From: Marivivens sp. LCG002
GTDB lineage: Bacteria > Pseudomonadota > Alphaproteobacteria > Rhodobacterales > Rhodobacteraceae
DNA length: 64,000 nucleotides
Direction: 5' to 3'
Assembly: GCF_030264275.1 (NCBI RefSeq)
Contig: NZ_CP127165.1
Span: forward strand, 1,166,001-1,230,000
This document shows, one piece after another, positions 28,973 through 36,882 of the stretch. Position 1 is the stretch's first letter. Each line of letters starts with the position of its first letter. A model generated the notes under the pieces. That model did no database searches. It saw only the letters and a program-made list of their open reading frames with translations, and was not told the DNA's origin. Made by a program: the position numbers and the translations under genes.

Positions 28973-29864
28973 TATGACCGCCGAAATGGAACGGGCCGCA
29001 GAGGTCGCCCATGCGCTGCGTCTCGTCCAGCAAAAGCGCGCCCGTCAAGCTCGGCTGATGAAGCACGCGTTCCTGATCGTCTTGTCGTTCATCATGCTTT
29101 ACCCGCTGTTGTGGCTGTTTTCGGCCTCGGTCAAGCCCGAGAACGAGATCTTCGGCCAGCTCGGTCTTTGGCCGTCCGAGTTCGTCTGGTCGAATTATAT
29201 CGATGGCTGGAACGCGCTGCCCAAGTCCTTCTCGGTGTTCTATACGAACTCGACGATTGTCACGGTGCTGTCGGTGATCGGCAATCTCGTGTCCTGTTCG
29301 TTCGCGGCCTATGCCTTTGCGCGGCTCGAATTTACCGGCAAGAACCTCTTTTTCGCGCTGATGATGATGACCCTGATGATCCCCTATCACGTGGTTCTCA
29401 TCCCGCAGTATGTGCTCTTCCTCAATCTTGGCTGGGTGGATACCTATTTGCCGCTCATTGTGCCGCGTTTTCTGGCATCGGATGCGTTTTTCATCTTTTT
29501 GATGGTGCAGTTCTTCCGCCAGCTCCCGCGCGAGCTCGACGAAGCGGCCATGATCGACGGATGTTCGCCGTTCAAGATTTACTGGGTAATCATCCTTCCG
29601 CTTTCGCTGCCTGCAATGGGCACAGCTGCGATCTTTTCGCTGATCTGGGTCTGGGAGGATTTCCTCGCCCCGCTCATCTATCTCAACGATATCAAATCTT
29701 ACACCGTGCCTCTCGCGCTCCGGCTTTTCCTCGATGTGGATGGCCAGTCGCAATACGGGCAGATGTTCGCGATGTCCGTGCTCTCTCTGGTGCCTGTCAT
29801 CATCTTCTTTGTGGCGTTCCAGAAATTGATTGTGCGCGGCATTGCCACGTCAGGCATGAAATAA
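28953..29864 (+). CDS. ABC transporter permease (CUT1, MalG-like)
   Basis: A 303-residue inner-membrane permease with six predicted helices and the EAA loop LDEAAMIDGCSPFKIYWVIILPLSLP. The N-terminus before the first helix is long and charged (residues 1-30). The ATG at 28953 lies inside the preceding gene; ATG 28974, directly after the stop of that gene, is the alternative. It forms the membrane heterodimer with the preceding permease. Confidence 0.94.
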   Translation: MKTTATDMTAEMERAAEVAHALRLVQQKRARQARLMKHAFLIVLSFIMLYPLLWLFSASVKPENEIFGQLGLWPSEFVWSNYIDGWNALPKSFSVFYTNSTIVTVLSVIGNLVSCSFAAYAFARLEFTGKNLFFALMMMTLMIPYHVVLIPQYVLFLNLGWVDTYLPLIVPRFLASDAFFIFLMVQFFRQLPRELDEAAMIDGCSPFKIYWVIILPLSLPAMGTAAIFSLIWVWEDFLAPLIYLNDIKSYTVPLALRLFLDVDGQSQYGQMFAMSVLSLVPVIIFFVAFQKLIVRGIATSGMK

Positions 29865-29876
29865 GGAAATATGAAA

Positions 29877-30968
29877 ATGGCAGGATTATCCCTCCGCAAT
29901 GTCGGCAAATCTTATGGCGCAGTCAGCGTCATGAAGGGCCTGACACTCGACATCGTCGATGGTGAATTTCTGGTGCTTGTCGGGCCTTCTGGCTGTGGCA
30001 AGTCTACCTTGCTGCGTATGATCGCGGGCCTTGAGGACATCACGGACGGCACCATCACCATCGGGGACAAGATCGTCAACGATCTGCCCGCCTCCAAGCG
30101 CGAGCTTGCGATGGTGTTCCAGTCCTACGCGCTCTATCCGCATATGTCGGTGCGCAAGAACCTTGCCTTCGGTCTCCAGAACATGAAGCTTCCGAAGGCC
30201 GAGATCGACGCCCGTGTCAACGAAGCCGCGCGTGTTCTCCAGATCGAGCCGCTTCTCGAGCGCAAGCCGCGGCAGTTGTCGGGCGGGCAGAAACAGCGTG
30301 TCGCGATTGGTCGCTCGATCGTGCGTGAACCCAAGCTGTTTCTCTTCGACGAACCTCTCTCGAACCTTGATGCAGAGTTGCGCGTGCAAATGCGGGTCGA
30401 GCTGGCATCGCTTTATAACAAACTCGGCACCACGATGATCTATGTAACCCACGATCAGGTCGAGGCCATGACTATGGCCAGCCGTATCGTTGTGTTGCGC
30501 AAAGGGACAATCGAACAGGTCGGCACTCCGCAAGAGCTCTATACGCGTCCTGCCAATCTCTTTGTCGCGGGTTTCATCGGCTCGCCCAAGATCAATATGT
30601 TCGAAGCCAAAGCCACCAAGGGTGCGGGCGGCATTCACATTTCCATGGCCGATTTTTCCGGTTTCGAGATCAAGGGACTCGAGCGGAACGTCGATCGCGT
30701 AACCGTATGTATCCGTCCCGAGGCCTTTGTGCTGGACGGAGGGTCGGTCACAGTCGGGGCAAAGATCGATTTGGTCGAGTATCTGGGAAGCGAAATCCTT
30801 CTCCATACGTCCTTGCCTTCGGGTCAGAAGGTTCTGGTCCAGACAAACGGCAAGGAAAAATACGCGATGGGACAGACCGTCAGCTTCGGCTTTGAACCGA
30901 GTGATGTCCATATCTTTGATCACGATGGTGATCGCGTCCCGTTCGAACATGAGGCATTGGAAGAATGA
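29877..30968 (+). CDS. Sugar ABC transporter ATPase (UgpC/MsmX-like)
   Basis: A 363-residue ATPase. It has the Walker A GPSGCGKST, the Q-loop region AMVFQSYALYPHMSV, the signature LSGGQKQR, Walker B LFLFDEPLSNLD and a C-terminal MOI/TOBE-type domain from about residue 240. ATG 29877 is preferred over ATG 29871 because AAGGA lies 9 bp before it, against 3 bp. It powers the importer encoded by the three preceding genes. Its stop overlaps the next gene (ATGA). Confidence 0.95.
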   Translation: MAGLSLRNVGKSYGAVSVMKGLTLDIVDGEFLVLVGPSGCGKSTLLRMIAGLEDITDGTITIGDKIVNDLPASKRELAMVFQSYALYPHMSVRKNLAFGLQNMKLPKAEIDARVNEAARVLQIEPLLERKPRQLSGGQKQRVAIGRSIVREPKLFLFDEPLSNLDAELRVQMRVELASLYNKLGTTMIYVTHDQVEAMTMASRIVVLRKGTIEQVGTPQELYTRPANLFVAGFIGSPKINMFEAKATKGAGGIHISMADFSGFEIKGLERNVDRVTVCIRPEAFVLDGGSVTVGAKIDLVEYLGSEILLHTSLPSGQKVLVQTNGKEKYAMGQTVSFGFEPSDVHIFDHDGDRVPFEHEALEE

Positions 30969-32263
30969 AACTGGCCATCGTCGGCTGCGGCTCGCGTCAT
31001 GCGATGTTCCGCGACTCCGTTTCCGAGGATTATTCTAGGAAACACGAAATCGTCGCCATGTGCGACAGCAACCCCCATCGCTTGAACATTGCGGCACAAG
31101 CCGCTGCAAAAAAAGGAACAAACGGGATCGCCACCTATGACGCGTCGGCTTTCGATCAGATGATCGAAGAGCAAAAGCCCGACACAGTGGTCGTGACCAC
31201 GCCTGATTTCCTCCATGCGGATTACATCGTGCGCGCCTTCGAGGCGGGCTGCGATGTGATCTGCGAAAAACCTATGACGATCGACCTCTCGTCGCTGCGC
31301 CAGATCACCGAAGCGCAGCGCCGGACGGGTCGTCAGGTGCGCGTGACCTTCAACTATCGCTATTCACCCGCGCGCACCCAGATCAAGGAGATGCTGGCGT
31401 CCGGCACGATCGGCGAGATCACGGCCGTGGATTTTCGCTGGCATCTCGACCGTGTGCACGGCGCCGATTACTTCCGCCGCTGGCATCGCCAAAAGGAAAA
31501 CTCGGGCGGTCTTTTGGTGCATAAATCCACGCATCATTTCGATCTTTTGAACTGGTGGCTGGGGTCGGTTCCGACCAAAGTGACGGCCTCGGGGCGCCGC
31601 GCGTTCTATCGTCCAGAAACGGCGGTCGAGTTCGGGCTAGAAGGTCGCGGTCCGCGCTGCGCCACCTGCAAAGTTGCGGATAAATGCGACTTTGAACTGG
31701 ATATGGACGCGGATGCCGCGCTTCGTCCGCTCTACCGCGAGGCCGAGCACGAGGACGGCTATTTCCGCGATTTGTGTGTCTTTGACGAAGAGATCGGGAT
31801 CGAGGACACCATGCAGGCCCATATCGCCTATGCCTCGGGGGCGAGTGCGAATTACACGCTGACCGCCTATTCGCCTTGGGAAGGTCTGGAAATCCGTTTT
31901 CAGGGCACCAAGGGCGAGCTGATCCACAAACATGTCGAAGTGCACGGCGTCTTTGGCGGTGAACGGGCACGTGCGGGCAAGGACGCTGTCTGGACGGAGC
32001 TGCATCTCGCGGGGCAAGCCCCCCAAAAGATCGATGTGCCCACCGCAGAGGGACATCATGGGGGCGCAGACCCCGTTATGCTTGGATATATTTTCGATCC
32101 CGAGAATATGGAGCCCGACCGTTTCGGGCGCGCGTCCGATCATGTGGCGGGGGGCTGGTCCATCCTCACAGGGATTGCTGCGAATATGTCGATCGAAAGC
32201 GGCGGCACCGTCGATGTGCAAAAGATGCTGGATGCGCGCGGTATCAAACTGGGGTGGGCATGA
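30965..32263 (+). CDS. Gfo/Idh/MocA-family oxidoreductase 1, with Cys cluster
   Basis: A 432-residue NAD(P)-dependent dehydrogenase. The Rossmann start is KLAIVGCGSRHAMF; the catalytic EKP motif lies in VICEKPMTID (residues 101-103) and the active-site region in KSTHHFDLLNWWLG. It is about 80 residues longer than its three neighbours. The extra segment carries three cysteines (residues 232, 235 and 241, RCATCKVADKC) in an insertion that may be structural or bind a metal. The substrate is unknown, but it should be a sugar, uronate or derivative handled by this operon. Confidence 0.92.
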   Translation: MKLAIVGCGSRHAMFRDSVSEDYSRKHEIVAMCDSNPHRLNIAAQAAAKKGTNGIATYDASAFDQMIEEQKPDTVVVTTPDFLHADYIVRAFEAGCDVICEKPMTIDLSSLRQITEAQRRTGRQVRVTFNYRYSPARTQIKEMLASGTIGEITAVDFRWHLDRVHGADYFRRWHRQKENSGGLLVHKSTHHFDLLNWWLGSVPTKVTASGRRAFYRPETAVEFGLEGRGPRCATCKVADKCDFELDMDADAALRPLYREAEHEDGYFRDLCVFDEEIGIEDTMQAHIAYASGASANYTLTAYSPWEGLEIRFQGTKGELIHKHVEVHGVFGGERARAGKDAVWTELHLAGQAPQKIDVPTAEGHHGGADPVMLGYIFDPENMEPDRFGRASDHVAGGWSILTGIAANMSIESGGTVDVQKMLDARGIKLGWA

Positions 32264-33309
32264 CACAAAGGCCTAAATCTATCGCCTTGATCGGCTGCGG
32301 CATGGTGGCTTCCGCCTATGCCGAAAGTTTTGCCGCGCTGCACCAAGACCTGACGCTTCTGGGCGTGCTTGCCCGAAGCGCGCCAAGTGCCGAGCGCTTT
32401 CTGGCGCGGCATCAAGACCACTTTGCGGGCGCAGTTGTGTTTTCCGACATCGCCGATCTGATCGGTGCTAAACCCGATGCAGCCGTGCTGATCACACCGC
32501 CAAACGTCAGACGGCCCTATGTCGAGGCATTGGCGGCGGCGGGCATCCCGATCCTTATGGAAAAACCTGTCGAACGAGACCTTGCTGCTGCGCGTGATCT
32601 CGTTTCGCTCTGCGAGGCCAAAGGCGTGCCTTTGGGGATTGTGCTCCAGCATCGCGTGCGGCCCTCTGCGCTGCGCCTTCGGGCGCACTTGAGCGAACGC
32701 GACTTCGGCCCGCTGCGGTTGGTCGAGATTTCTGTGCCGTGGTGGCGTGGGCAATCTTATTACGACGAACCGGGACGCGGCACGATTGCGCGGGACGGTG
32801 GCGGCGTGCTGATCAGTCAGGCGATCCACACGATGGACCTTGCTCTTCAGTTTGCGGGTCCCGTGTCCGAGGTCACGGCCATGTGTCACACCTCGGCCTT
32901 TCACAAGATGGAGACCGAAGATTTCGTCACTGCCGGTCTTAGGTTCGAAAACGGCGCGATGGGGAGCATTTTTGCTTCGACCGCAACCTATCCGGGACGC
33001 ACCGAAGAGATCATCCTCCACTATGCGCATGTTTCGGTCACGCTGCGCTCTGCCGAGCTTGTCCTCGCATGGCACGGCGGCGAGACCGAGACCATCGGCG
33101 CCGCCGAAGCGACGGGGGCGGGGGGCGATCCCATGGCCTTTACCTCCGCATGGCATAGGGCCGTGATCAAAGACTTTCTCGACTGCATCGACAGCGGATG
33201 CGCACCCGTAGCGAGCGGGCAAAGCGCCTTGGCCGTTCATGCCCTGATCGAGGCAATTGTTAAATCTGGCGCGACGGGACAGCGCGTTATAGTAGAAAAG
33301 GGATTGTAG
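32260..33309 (+). CDS. Gfo/Idh/MocA-family oxidoreductase 2
   Basis: A 349-residue NAD(P)-dependent sugar dehydrogenase-type protein. It starts SIALIGCGMVASAYAESF; EKP is in ILMEKPVERD and the His/Asp active-site region is in GVLISQAIHTMDLALQF. The start is the ATG at 32260 (ATGA overlap) rather than the upstream GTG. The next gene starts immediately after its stop. It is not closely similar to the first or third member by eye, so this is unlikely to be a recent tandem duplication. Confidence 0.92.
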   Translation: MTQRPKSIALIGCGMVASAYAESFAALHQDLTLLGVLARSAPSAERFLARHQDHFAGAVVFSDIADLIGAKPDAAVLITPPNVRRPYVEALAAAGIPILMEKPVERDLAAARDLVSLCEAKGVPLGIVLQHRVRPSALRLRAHLSERDFGPLRLVEISVPWWRGQSYYDEPGRGTIARDGGGVLISQAIHTMDLALQFAGPVSEVTAMCHTSAFHKMETEDFVTAGLRFENGAMGSIFASTATYPGRTEEIILHYAHVSVTLRSAELVLAWHGGETETIGAAEATGAGGDPMAFTSAWHRAVIKDFLDCIDSGCAPVASGQSALAVHALIEAIVKSGATGQRVIVEKGL

Positions 33310-34332
33310 ATGTCTTCGGGACAAGGCTTGAAACTTGCGGCGATCGGGATCGACCACGGCCATATTTTCGGCATGCTCGGCAATATGCTCAAAGAGGGCT
33401 GCTCGGCCGAAAAATGGTGGACCTCCGAGGATTGGGCGCTCCCCGAGAAGTTTCGCGAGACATATCCAGCTATGACCCGCGTTGCCGACCGCCGCGAGAT
33501 CCTCGACGATCCGACGGTCGACATGATCCTGATTGCGGCGGTTCCCGAGGACCGCGCCGCTCTCGCAATCGAGGCGATGCGCGCGGGCAAGGATGTGATG
33601 GTCGACAAACCGGGCTGCACGACGCTCGAACAGCTTGCCGACATCCGCAAGACCGTGGAAGAGACGGGCCGTATCTGGACCGTGAACTTTTCCGAGCGTT
33701 TTCAAGTGCCTTGTGTGGCCAAAGCCGAAGAGCTTGTGGCTTCTGGGGCCATCGGCACCGTGATCCAGACCGTCGGCCTCGGTCCGCACAAACAGAATCT
33801 TCAGACCCGTCCTGCGTGGTTCTTCGAGCGCAAACGCTATGGCGGGATCATCACCGATATCGCTTCGCATCAGGTGGATCAGTTCCTGCATTTCACAGGC
33901 TCGACCGATGTGACCATCAAACATGCGACCGTGGCGAACAAGACCCTTCCGCATTATCCGGGCATGCAGGACTTTGGCGAATTCGTGCTTCAGGGCGACA
34001 AAGGCCACGGATATGTGCGCGTTGATTGGTTCACGCCCAAGGGGCTCCCTATGTGGGGGGACGGACGGCTGACCATCATGGGCGACAAGGGCCATATCGA
34101 GCTGCGCAAGTATATTGATCTGGCGAACGGGAACAAAGGCGACCAGCTTTTGATCGCGAACGAAGACGGGGCCGAGGTGATCGACTGCCGCGATATGCCG
34201 CTTCCCTATTTTGCCCGTATCTGCGCCGACATCAAAAACCGCACCGAAACGGCTGTGACCCAAGCCCATACCTTCCGCGCGATGGACATCGCCATTCGCG
34301 CCCAAATGCTGGCCGAAGGAGCCTTGCAATGA
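33310..34332 (+). CDS. Gfo/Idh/MocA-family oxidoreductase 3
   Basis: A 340-residue member with a divergent N-terminus (LKLAAIGIDHGHIFGMLGNM) in which the usual GxGxxG is reduced to GIDHGH. The catalytic motif is DKP instead of EKP (VMVDKPGCTT). The conserved lysine is kept, and the active-site segment reads IITDIASHQVDQFLHF. The altered dinucleotide loop suggests different cofactor handling or substrate. It abuts gene 2 and overlaps gene 4 by 4 bp. Confidence 0.9.
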   Translation: MSSGQGLKLAAIGIDHGHIFGMLGNMLKEGCSAEKWWTSEDWALPEKFRETYPAMTRVADRREILDDPTVDMILIAAVPEDRAALAIEAMRAGKDVMVDKPGCTTLEQLADIRKTVEETGRIWTVNFSERFQVPCVAKAEELVASGAIGTVIQTVGLGPHKQNLQTRPAWFFERKRYGGIITDIASHQVDQFLHFTGSTDVTIKHATVANKTLPHYPGMQDFGEFVLQGDKGHGYVRVDWFTPKGLPMWGDGRLTIMGDKGHIELRKYIDLANGNKGDQLLIANEDGAEVIDCRDMPLPYFARICADIKNRTETAVTQAHTFRAMDIAIRAQMLAEGALQ

Positions 34333-35393
34333 AGAAAGTGAATGTTGCCATCATCGGTGCGGGGATCGGGCAAAAGCATTACAATGCCTATCTTCAACTG
34401 CCCGATCTGTTCGAAGTCTCGGCGATTTGCGACACCAATGTCGCACGGGCCGAGGCGTTTGTCGTGCCGCAAAGCCAAACCAGAGTGACCGCCGATTTCG
34501 ACGAGATCCTTTCCGACCCCGATATCGAGCTGGTCGATATCTGTCTTCCGCCACATCTTCATTTTTCCTTTACTGCCAAAGCGATGCAGGCGGGCAAGGA
34601 TGTGATCTGCGAAAAGCCTTTGTCGAATTCGGTGGCCGATGTGGATCGTCTTATCGCCATTTCCAAGGAAACGGGACGCACGGTTTATCCTGTCTTTCAG
34701 TATCGTTTCGGGAACGGCATCGCGCGTCTTAAAGCACTCATCGAGAGCGGACTTGCGGGGCGTGCCTTTGTCGCGTCGATGGAGACCCACTGGAACCGTG
34801 ATGCGGTCTATTACGCCGTCGATTGGCGCGGCACATGGAAAGGTGAGCAGGGCGGCGCCATCCTCGGTCATGCCATCCATATGCATGATCTTTTGTCTTT
34901 TGTGCTCGGTGCGGTCGATAACGTCTATGCCAAGGTCGACACCCGCGTGAACGAGATCGAGGTCGAGGACTGCGCCGCGCTCGCGATCCAGATGACCTCT
35001 GGTGCTTTGGCGACAAGTTCGGTGACTTTGGGCGGCGCGACGAACACGACGCGTTTGCGGTTCTGCTTCGAGGGGCTCACCGCCGAGAGCGGCTCCGATC
35101 CTTATGCGCCTGCCGAAGGGGACTGGACCTTTACCGCTCGTGCTCCTGTCACTCAGGATCAGGTCGATGCTGTGATTGCCGCAACACCCGAGCAAGAGGG
35201 TGGGCAGGTCGGATTTTCGCGTCAGGTCTTTAATGCAATGCGAAGTCTCGAGTCCGAGTTCGTCAATATCGCAGAGGCGCGACGCTCGATCGAGTTTGTG
35301 AGCGCGGTCTATCAGTCGGCGCGCAGCGGGCTTCTTGTGAGTTTACCGATGAAGGACGGTGATCCGACCTATGAAGGCTGGATGCCCACCTAA
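34329..35393 (+). CDS. Gfo/Idh/MocA-family oxidoreductase 4
   Basis: A 354-residue dehydrogenase starting VNVAIIGAGIGQKHYNAYL, with VICEKPLSNS and the active-site region GAILGHAIHMHDLLSFVLG. It is the last gene of the operon, followed 14 bp later by a terminator. Its motifs are fully canonical. Substrate assignment is not possible from sequence; inositol-, glucose- or uronate-type polyols are usual for the family. Confidence 0.92.
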   Translation: MKKVNVAIIGAGIGQKHYNAYLQLPDLFEVSAICDTNVARAEAFVVPQSQTRVTADFDEILSDPDIELVDICLPPHLHFSFTAKAMQAGKDVICEKPLSNSVADVDRLIAISKETGRTVYPVFQYRFGNGIARLKALIESGLAGRAFVASMETHWNRDAVYYAVDWRGTWKGEQGGAILGHAIHMHDLLSFVLGAVDNVYAKVDTRVNEIEVEDCAALAIQMTSGALATSSVTLGGATNTTRLRFCFEGLTAESGSDPYAPAEGDWTFTARAPVTQDQVDAVIAATPEQEGGQVGFSRQVFNAMRSLESEFVNIAEARRSIEFVSAVYQSARSGLLVSLPMKDGDPTYEGWMPT

Positions 35394-35406
35394 TCCCCCC
35401 GAAAGC

Positions 35407-35436
35407 AAAAGAGCGGCACTTGGGCCGCTCTTTTCC
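35407..35436. terminator. Bidirectional terminator after the dehydrogenase operon
   Basis: A stem AAAGAGCGGC / GCCGCTCTTT around ACTTGG, with A-rich and T-rich flanks on both sides. It ends the GH105-ABC-dehydrogenase operon and would also end transcription of the small minus-strand frame that stops at 35438. Confidence 0.85.
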
Positions 35437-35437
35437 G

Positions 35438-35521
35438 TTAGACCATCGCCAGCATCAGGGCAGGCAATCCGAGCATCCCGCCGATGATGAGAACGAGCGA
35501 GAGAAACAGTCCTTTAAACAT
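35438..35521 (-). CDS. Candidate 27-residue hydrophobic peptide
   Basis: An ATG frame reading MFKGLFLSLVLIIGGM followed by LGLPALMLAMV and TAA. After two charged or polar N-terminal residues it is almost wholly hydrophobic, one membrane span. A weak GGGG box lies 6 bp before the ATG, and a terminator begins one base after the stop. No family is recognised. The combination of composition and terminator is suggestive, but chance remains possible. Confidence 0.4.
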   Translation of the reverse strand: MFKGLFLSLVLIIGGMLGLPALMLAMV

Positions 35522-35699
35522 TTGATACCCCATTTAGTGTTCGCAGGGTTCCAGATGGGTCCGAGACGCAAGCTTCCAAGTGGCAAGCTGTCGCAGGGGC
35601 GCAAAATTTTTGGTGATATCAGGGGCTTCATCTTTACAATGGTGAACAACGTCGAGATTGGCTATTAAGAACGCTGTGAACAGCGGAGAAGTGATCTTG

Positions 35700-36704
35700 A
35701 TGGATCGCCAGCCTTTGGTGCCGAGTGGTGCCGCGTATTTCGACTCTGGAATTCAAGCAAAGGGGACCAAGCGGTTTGTCTTTGTCCTCTGTCCGTCCTT
35801 CACACTTCTTGCCTTTTCCTCGGCGGTCGAGCCTCTACGCATCGCCAACCAGCTTTCGCAAAAACCGCTCTACAGCTGGACCGTCGTTTCGATGGATGGC
35901 CAGCCCGTGTCGAGTTCGAGCGGAATCGCGATCCATGTCGACAGCGCCTTTTCTCCGCCCGCGCGCGATGACGTGCTGGTCGTATGTGCGGGCAATCAAC
36001 CCGCCGCTGCGGGGGATCAACAGATCGTGGCCGCCGTGCGCGGCCATTACCGCAACAGCGGACAGGTCGGCGGGCTGTGCACAGGCGCGGTGGCCTTGGC
36101 TTTCGCGGGTGTGCTGGAGGGGCGCAAGTTTACGCTTCATTGGGAAAACCAACCCGCCTTTATCGAAACATTTCCCGAGCTTGCTCCGACGCTGAACAAA
36201 TACGAGATCGACGATCGCGTGATGACGAGCGGCGGGGGCGCGGCTGCGACCGATCTTTTCCTCGATATCGTTGCGTCTGACCATGGCCAGCGCTTTGCCG
36301 CCGTCGTCTCGGACATGTGCCTGCGCCGTGTGACCATCGGGCGGGATATGCCGCAGCGCTCGTCACTGGCTGCGGTGGCGCAGGTGAGCAATCCCGCGCT
36401 TTCGGCCATGGTCGAGTTGATGAAGCAAAACCGCGAGGACCCGATGCCGCTTGACGATATCGCGGAGCGGGTCGGGCTGTCGCGTCGCCAGATGGAGAGG
36501 CTCTTTGGGGATATCCTCGGAATGCCGCCCGCGCGCTTCTATCTGAACCTCAGGCTCGAACATGCGCGCAATCTGCTTGCCAGCACCGAAATGAGCCTTT
36601 GGGAGGTTTCCGTCGCCTGCGGTTTTTCCTCGAAGCACCATTTTTCCAAGGTGTTCACGCGCCGCTTCGGCACAACGCCGGGACGGGTGAAAAAGCGCAA
36701 GTAA
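35700..36704 (+). CDS. GlxA-family transcriptional regulator (DJ-1/PfpI + AraC)
   Basis: A 334-residue regulator. The N-terminal class I glutaminase-like (DJ-1/PfpI) sensor domain spans about residues 20-200, with the family Cys in GGLCTGAVALAFAGVL. The C-terminal AraC double HTH spans about residues 230-330 (LDDIAERVGLSRRQMERLF, then SLWEVSVACGFSSKHHFSKVF). The ATG at 35700 is used; a TTG 14 codons upstream is open. In Rhodobacteraceae such regulators (GbdR/CdhR-like) often control betaine, carnitine or related methylated-amine catabolism, consistent with the corrinoid reactivase next door. This link is inferred. Confidence 0.92.
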   Translation: MDRQPLVPSGAAYFDSGIQAKGTKRFVFVLCPSFTLLAFSSAVEPLRIANQLSQKPLYSWTVVSMDGQPVSSSSGIAIHVDSAFSPPARDDVLVVCAGNQPAAAGDQQIVAAVRGHYRNSGQVGGLCTGAVALAFAGVLEGRKFTLHWENQPAFIETFPELAPTLNKYEIDDRVMTSGGGAAATDLFLDIVASDHGQRFAAVVSDMCLRRVTIGRDMPQRSSLAAVAQVSNPALSAMVELMKQNREDPMPLDDIAERVGLSRRQMERLFGDILGMPPARFYLNLRLEHARNLLASTEMSLWEVSVACGFSSKHHFSKVFTRRFGTTPGRVKKRK

Positions 36705-36717
36705 TCGGGGGAAAGTT

Positions 36718-36791
36718 TGGAGCGGGTAACGGGAATCGAACCCGTAACTGAAGCTTGGGAAGCTTTCGTGATACCTTTTCACCATACCCGC
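36718..36791 (-). tRNA. tRNA-Gly(CCC)
   Basis: On the minus strand, acceptor GCGGGTA pairs with TACCCGC. The D arm is GTGA...TCAC, the anticodon loop is TTCCCAA (anticodon CCC) and the T arm is ACGGG-TTCGATT-CCCGT. Discriminator T is followed by an encoded CCA (36720-36718). The anticodon stem has an A-C mismatch at its outer pair (27-43). It reads GGG codons. Confidence 0.93.
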
Positions 36792-36847
36792 AGTTCCAAA
36801 GATCAGGTATCGCCGCGAAGGCCCATCGTCAAGAGGCCCCGAAAGAG

Positions 36848-36876
36848 AAAAGCCGCCCCGAAAGGAGCGGCTTTTG
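36848..36876 (-). terminator. Terminator of the corrinoid-reactivase gene
   Basis: On the minus strand, AAAAGCCGCTCC / GGGGCGGCTTTT around TTTC runs into TTTTCTC, starting 7 bp after the stop at 36883. Confidence 0.85.
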
Positions 36877-36882
36877 ACGTGA

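Noticed and set aside
30965-35393. Recent tandem duplication as the source of the four Gfo/Idh/MocA genes
   Set aside because: Their motifs, lengths and sequences differ too much by eye; they appear to be distinct subfamilies assembled together.
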